This document shows positions 5,556 to 8,771 of a stretch of 8,771 nucleotides of DNA, piece after piece. This DNA comes from Bacteroidales bacterium UBA3724 (GTDB taxonomy: Bacteria > Bacteroidota > Bacteroidia > Bacteroidales > P3), in contig DFHL01000138.1 in the NCBI GenBank assembly GCA_002371315.1, positions 1 to 8,771 of the forward strand, in the 5' to 3' direction. Numbering within the stretch: the stretch's first letter is position 1; each line of letters opens with the position of its first letter. Under the pieces are notes generated by a model that worked only from the letters and a program-made list of their open reading frames with translations, ran no database searches and had not been told where the DNA came from. Position numbers and translations under genes: made by a program.

Positions 5556-7220
5556 TCACCGCCTTCTGCTCATTGCTTTCCGTTTCCCGCTTTCAGCTCT
5601 CCGCTCTCCGTTTTCCGCCTCCACGGCCGCCATCAGGCAAAGGAACAGCGTCGAGAAGACGCATCCGGCCAGTGTTTCGAGGGTGTCTTCGGTGATGAAG
5701 GATATGAGGACGATGCAGACGAAGGCCAGCACTGCCGGTACGCGGAGCAGGCGCTGGCGGCGGAGGGCGTAGACAAAGAATGCCGTGATGATGGCAAAGC
5801 CGATGATGCCGAAGGTGACAAGGAAGGTAAGATACTGGTTGTGCGCGTGCTTGTATGTCCCTTGCAGCGGCGACTGGCTGTCGGCAAGCTGCTGATGGCA
5901 GGCATCGACCACGTCGCCCGTGCCGGTACCGAAGAGGGGGTTGCTGCGGAACACCTTCCACGCGTTGCGCCACAGTTCGAAGCGCTGCAGCATAGTGAAA
6001 TCCTTGACGGCGCCAAAACTGCGGTAGCATTCGTATTCGAAGAACATAACGTAGTACATCTTGCGCAGCGACGAGCCGCTGACGTAGACGGGATTGGCGA
6101 TGCCGTGCTCTATGGCGCGTATGTCGTCGTCGTCGAGCAGGGTCATACCGACGCTGTCCTTGGTGGTGCCCAGCGCGTTAAGGTAGCGCAGCAGGGTCGG
6201 GTAGACGGTATAGTCGTTTTGGGTGGTGTCGTATAGGCCCATCGTGCTTCGCTTGGCCCATTCGCGCTCCAGTTCGGCCTGGCAGATGTAGTTGTTGATG
6301 TAGTTGCCGTTCTCCATCAGGCCGTCGTCCTTGTGCTGGTATGGGTTGCCGTTGACGGTCGTGGGGCGCAAGGGGTCGTTGGCCAGAGGCACGGGAGTGT
6401 AGTAGTCGTTGTACATCCCCACCGACACAAGAAGGGCCACCGCCGCAACTGTCAGCAACAGGGTGAAAGCCCCAAAGGCGACCACCCGCGAGCGGATGCG
6501 TTTCCAGTAGACGGCAAGCATTATGACGGCGGTGACAAACAGCATCACGAAGGCGGTGTAGGAGCGTATCTTGAAGAGGAAATCGACCAGCAGGACCGCT
6601 ACCACCAGCATCAGCCACAGCAGCCAGTCGGTGTACGGCTTTGCGACCCTTCTGGAGCGTTCGATGCCAAACCAGGCGATGACCACCAGGGCCAGGCAAA
6701 CATTCATCGCGAAGCGGATATGCGAAATGAAAGGCACAATCTGGCGGTAGGGCAAATCGGGGATGACGGCCAGCCGGATGCGCCCGATGACGGTGGCTAC
6801 AAAAACCGTGGCGACAAAGGCGAAAAGCAAGGCCGTCAGCTGCTTGCGGTTGAGCGGCCGCGACGTCAGCACCACCAGCGGAATGGCCAGCAGGGGCAGC
6901 TTGCGGAAAATGTCGCCCCAGCCGTAGGCCGTGTTGGTGCTTCCCAGCATCCACAGCAGATGGACGGCCATCAGCACAAGGAATGCCCACAGCAGCGGAC
7001 TGCGCCGCGCGCGGTCCCACTTGGCACGCATATCCCATTCCAGCGCCCAGTTGACGGCCAGAAGGATCTCCATACCGCTCATAAAGAAGTTGCTGACGGA
7101 CTGTGAACCCGCCAGTACGACAAGCAGCAGGAAATAGATTGCGCCGTGAACCGTGAGCCGCCACGAGGCGTTGTCTCTTCTGTCCGCGACCGCTGGAAAA
7201 TATGACTTGAGCAAATCCAA
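5556..7220 (-). CDS. O-antigen ligase/polymerase-like (Wzy_C) membrane protein
   Basis: This 554-residue polytopic protein belongs to the O-antigen ligase/polymerase family (WaaL/Wzy-like), which transfers or polymerises lipid-linked glycans on the periplasmic side of the inner membrane. About nine hydrophobic segments precede residue 268. A large soluble loop follows (about 270-457), then three more segments (461-484, 491-511, 514-533). The Wzy_C signature is visible: RFELWRNAWKVF (413-424), NPLFGTGTGDV (427-437) and HAHNQYLTFLVTFGIIGF (458-475), where the histidines and R413 are candidate catalytic residues. The loop has GNPYQH and ENGNYINNYI blocks, as in other Bacteroidota members I recall. 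The start appears to be TTG at 7220, since an in-frame stop lies two codons before it; TTG at 7214 is an alternative, and the first ATG is codon 47. The last 20 residues are highly charged (ENGERRAESGKRKA) and are encoded by a 7-bp tandem repeat. Whether it ligates O-antigen, capsule or another glycan is unknown. Confidence 0.9.
   Translation of the reverse strand: MDLLKSYFPAVADRRDNASWRLTVHGAIYFLLLVVLAGSQSVSNFFMSGMEILLAVNWALEWDMRAKWDRARRSPLLWAFLVLMAVHLLWMLGSTNTAYGWGDIFRKLPLLAIPLVVLTSRPLNRKQLTALLFAFVATVFVATVIGRIRLAVIPDLPYRQIVPFISHIRFAMNVCLALVVIAWFGIERSRRVAKPYTDWLLWLMLVVAVLLVDFLFKIRSYTAFVMLFVTAVIMLAVYWKRIRSRVVAFGAFTLLLTVAAVALLVSVGMYNDYYTPVPLANDPLRPTTVNGNPYQHKDDGLMENGNYINNYICQAELEREWAKRSTMGLYDTTQNDYTVYPTLLRYLNALGTTKDSVGMTLLDDDDIRAIEHGIANPVYVSGSSLRKMYYVMFFEYECYRSFGAVKDFTMLQRFELWRNAWKVFRSNPLFGTGTGDVVDACHQQLADSQSPLQGTYKHAHNQYLTFLVTFGIIGFAIITAFFVYALRRQRLLRVPAVLAFVCIVLISFITEDTLETLAGCVFSTLFLCLMAAVEAENGERRAESGKRKAMSRRR
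5576..5617. repeat. Six-copy 7-bp tandem repeat inside the ligase 3' end
   Basis: On the coding (minus) strand six 7-base units run head to tail: CGGAAAA, CGGAGAG, CGGAGAG, CTGAAAG, CGGGAAA and CGGAAAG. The consensus is CGGARAR. They encode most of the charged C-terminal tail of the O-antigen ligase-like protein (about residues 535-549). The unit length is not a multiple of three, so gain or loss of a single copy would change the reading frame of the tail. Confidence 0.85.
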
Positions 7221-7264
7221 GGTTGATCAGGGGTTGGTTAAGGGATTATACGTTTTCCGCCGTT

Positions 7265-8771
7265 TCACTTCTTCAGCGTCTTGTTGTACAGGGCTTTGTC
7301 CTTCAGCACTTCGCAGGCTTTCAGCACGTCGGGGTCGGTTATCAGCGAACCCTCGAGGCGGCCGGCGGCATAGTAGTAGCGGACAAGTATTTCGGCTTTG
7401 AGCATCTCGCTGATCTCCTTGCGGAACTTGGTCAGGTCGTCGGCCTTGTCCTTTTTGAGCTGTGCCTCAAGCTGTTCGATGTTTTGCGACAGAGCCTCGT
7501 AGTAGTTCTCCTCCTTGGCCACATCCTTCAGCTCCTTGAGCATCTGCTCCGTAGAGGTCGAGTAGCTGTAGTCCTTGTCGGACAGGTACTGGCGGAAGTC
7601 GTCGTAGATGGCGTCGGTGATCTGGAATTCGGCGGGCGAAGCGATGGTGGGATGGCTCTTGACGAATTGGGTCACATAGTTGAAGATGTGGAACTTGGCC
7701 ACCAGCGTCGTCGCAAGGGCCGACATATATTCGGGCTCCACCTCGATGTCGGGCTCGATGCCGAAGCCGTCGTATACCGTGCGGCCGTTCAGGGTCTTGA
7801 AGGCCGTCTTGAGCGAGTCGGGCACCTTGGTGGCACGGCCGTTCTCGTCCTTGTGGCTGTAGTCGAGGGCCTGGATACAGCGTCCGCTGGGGATGTAGTA
7901 TTTCGACACGGTCACCTTCATCTGGCTGTTGTAGACCAGTGGCAGCACGTTCTGTACCAGTCCCTTGCCGAACGAGCGCGACCCGATGATGACGGCGCGG
8001 TCCAAATCCTGCAGGCTGCCCGCCGTGATTTCGGAAGCCGAAGCGCTGTATCCGTTGATGAGCACAGCCACAGGCATTTCCGTGTCCTCGGGGTTCATAC
8101 GAGTATAGTTCTTGGTGTTCTTGGAGGCGATTTTGCCCTTGGTCTCGACAATCAGCTGGCCCTTGCGGACAAAGATGTTGACCAGGTCGACGGCCTCGTT
8201 CATCAGGCCGCCGCCGTTGTTGCGCAGGTCCAGAATGAAGCCCGCCATAGCGGGGTTTTCGCGTTTCAGGCGGCTGAAGGCGTCGCGCACGTTCTTGGCG
8301 GCATCCTGCGTGTATTCGTCCAGCTTGACGTATCCGATATTGCCCGGCAGCATACCGCTGTATGGCACATTGGGCAGCTTGATTTCGGCGCGCGTTATGG
8401 TTTTCTCGAAGGTCTTGCCGTCGCGTTCCAGCTTCAGTGTCAGCGACGTGCCGGCCTGGCCGCGCATCGCCGAACTGACGTCGGCATTGTTCTTGCCCTC
8501 GGTCGAAACGCCGTTGACGGCCAGAATGCGGTCGCCGGCGCGCAGACCCGCCTTGTCGGCCGGCAGGTCCTTGTAAGGCTCAGAGATATAGATCTTGTCG
8601 CCCTGTTGGTGTATCAGCGAGCCGATGCCGCCATATTGGCCCAGCAGCTGCAGCTTCACGTCCTCCATATCCGACTCGGGATAGTAGACCGTATAGGGGT
8701 CGAGCGACGACAGCATCGCGTCGATGGCCTTCTTCATCGTCGCGCCAGGGTCCACATCGTCGACATAGTTG
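7265..8771 (-). CDS. ctpA: S41-family carboxy-terminal processing protease, 5' truncated
   Basis: The visible 501 residues begin NYVDD and run off the right edge, so the signal peptide or N-terminal anchor is missing. Residues are counted from the first complete codon. It is a tail-specific (CtpA/Prc-like) serine protease of the periplasmic or outer envelope that cleaves proteins near their C-termini. A PDZ domain (about 42-125) contains ADKAGLRAGDRILAVNG (71-87). The S41 domain (about 143-305) has GFILDLRNNGGG (177-188), then NGYSASASEI with the probable nucleophile S244, and GSRSFGKGLVQ with the lysine base K269. The 25-residue Ser-Lys spacing equals that of E. coli Prc. SGRCIQ (295-300) and the GIEPDIEV motif (337-344) follow. 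The last 110 residues are mostly charged helices. A GTG at 8755 is not the true start, because conserved coding sequence continues before it. It is the most upstream visible gene of the minus-strand cluster. Confidence 0.97.
   Translation of the reverse strand, partial: NYVDDVDPGATMKKAIDAMLSSLDPYTVYYPESDMEDVKLQLLGQYGGIGSLIHQQGDKIYISEPYKDLPADKAGLRAGDRILAVNGVSTEGKNNADVSSAMRGQAGTSLTLKLERDGKTFEKTITRAEIKLPNVPYSGMLPGNIGYVKLDEYTQDAAKNVRDAFSRLKRENPAMAGFILDLRNNGGGLMNEAVDLVNIFVRKGQLIVETKGKIASKNTKNYTRMNPEDTEMPVAVLINGYSASASEITAGSLQDLDRAVIIGSRSFGKGLVQNVLPLVYNSQMKVTVSKYYIPSGRCIQALDYSHKDENGRATKVPDSLKTAFKTLNGRTVYDGFGIEPDIEVEPEYMSALATTLVAKFHIFNYVTQFVKSHPTIASPAEFQITDAIYDDFRQYLSDKDYSYSTSTEQMLKELKDVAKEENYYEALSQNIEQLEAQLKKDKADDLTKFRKEISEMLKAEILVRYYYAAGRLEGSLITDPDVLKACEVLKDKALYNKTLKK

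Larger units (their letters stand above)
3387..8771 (-). other. Probable operon: S41 protease, glycan ligase, M16 peptidase, EamA transporter
   Basis: Four minus-strand genes follow one another with gaps of 44 bp and 43 bp and a 4-bp ATGA overlap. No TAnnTTTG element with a sensible start site and no terminator hairpin was seen in the internal gaps. The promoter must lie beyond the right edge. Co-transcription is inferred from spacing only, and the last overlap is the strongest link. The genes share an envelope or proteolysis theme but no obvious single pathway. Confidence 0.6.

Noticed and set aside
6178..7164. Minus-strand open frame in another phase within the ligase gene, and 6333-7106 on the plus strand
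   Set aside because: Both are compositional shadows. The Wzy_C motifs and membrane segments are only in the 5556-7220 frame.
7245..7250. TATAAT on the minus strand between the protease and ligase genes
   Set aside because: Bacteroidota primary promoters use TAnnTTTG rather than TATAAT, no -35 partner is visible, and the gap is only 44 bp.

Overview
The window looks like a chromosomal segment from a Bacteroidota bacterium, most likely of the order Bacteroidales (Prevotella-like; the genus is a guess). The evidence is the TAnnTTTG-type -7 promoter elements in the one divergent intergenic region, the lack of strong Shine-Dalgarno sequences, the G+C-rich third codon positions beside very A+T-rich gaps, and protein families in forms I recall from Bacteroidales. 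Examples are a KefB-like antiporter with paired RCK_C domains and an O-antigen ligase-like protein with a large 'ENGNYI' periplasmic loop.

Layout. The left part is a minus-strand gene for a small polytopic membrane protein (60-758) that may be a remote Mpv17/PMP22 relative. Just beyond its 3' end is the possible first seven codons of another minus-strand gene (1-21). A divergent A+T-rich promoter region (759-1057) separates it from a plus-strand cation:proton antiporter (1058-3295). This region carries back-to-back -7 elements flanked on both sides by 8-bp GTTARTNN repeats, including a long hairpin in the antiporter leader. A convergent gap (3296-3386) is almost entirely ten head-to-tail copies of a different 8-bp repeat.

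The rest of the window is a minus-strand cluster, read from right to left. It holds an S41 carboxy-terminal processing protease (7265 to the window end, 5' truncated), an O-antigen ligase/polymerase-like membrane protein (5556-7220), an M16 zinc peptidase (4295-5512) and an EamA/DMT transporter (3387-4298). Gaps are 44 bp, 43 bp and a 4-bp ATGA overlap, so the four are probably one transcript. Both the ligase and the M16 peptidase appear to start at TTG.

Functionally this is envelope and homeostasis housekeeping: ion/proton exchange, metabolite export, surface glycan assembly and proteolysis. I see no mobile element, phage gene, CRISPR array, rRNA or tRNA. No gene cluster here looks like a new system. 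The most distinctive signal is non-coding: most gaps, and one gene's 3' end, carry short-period (7-8 bp) degenerate tandem repeats, each with its own sequence family.
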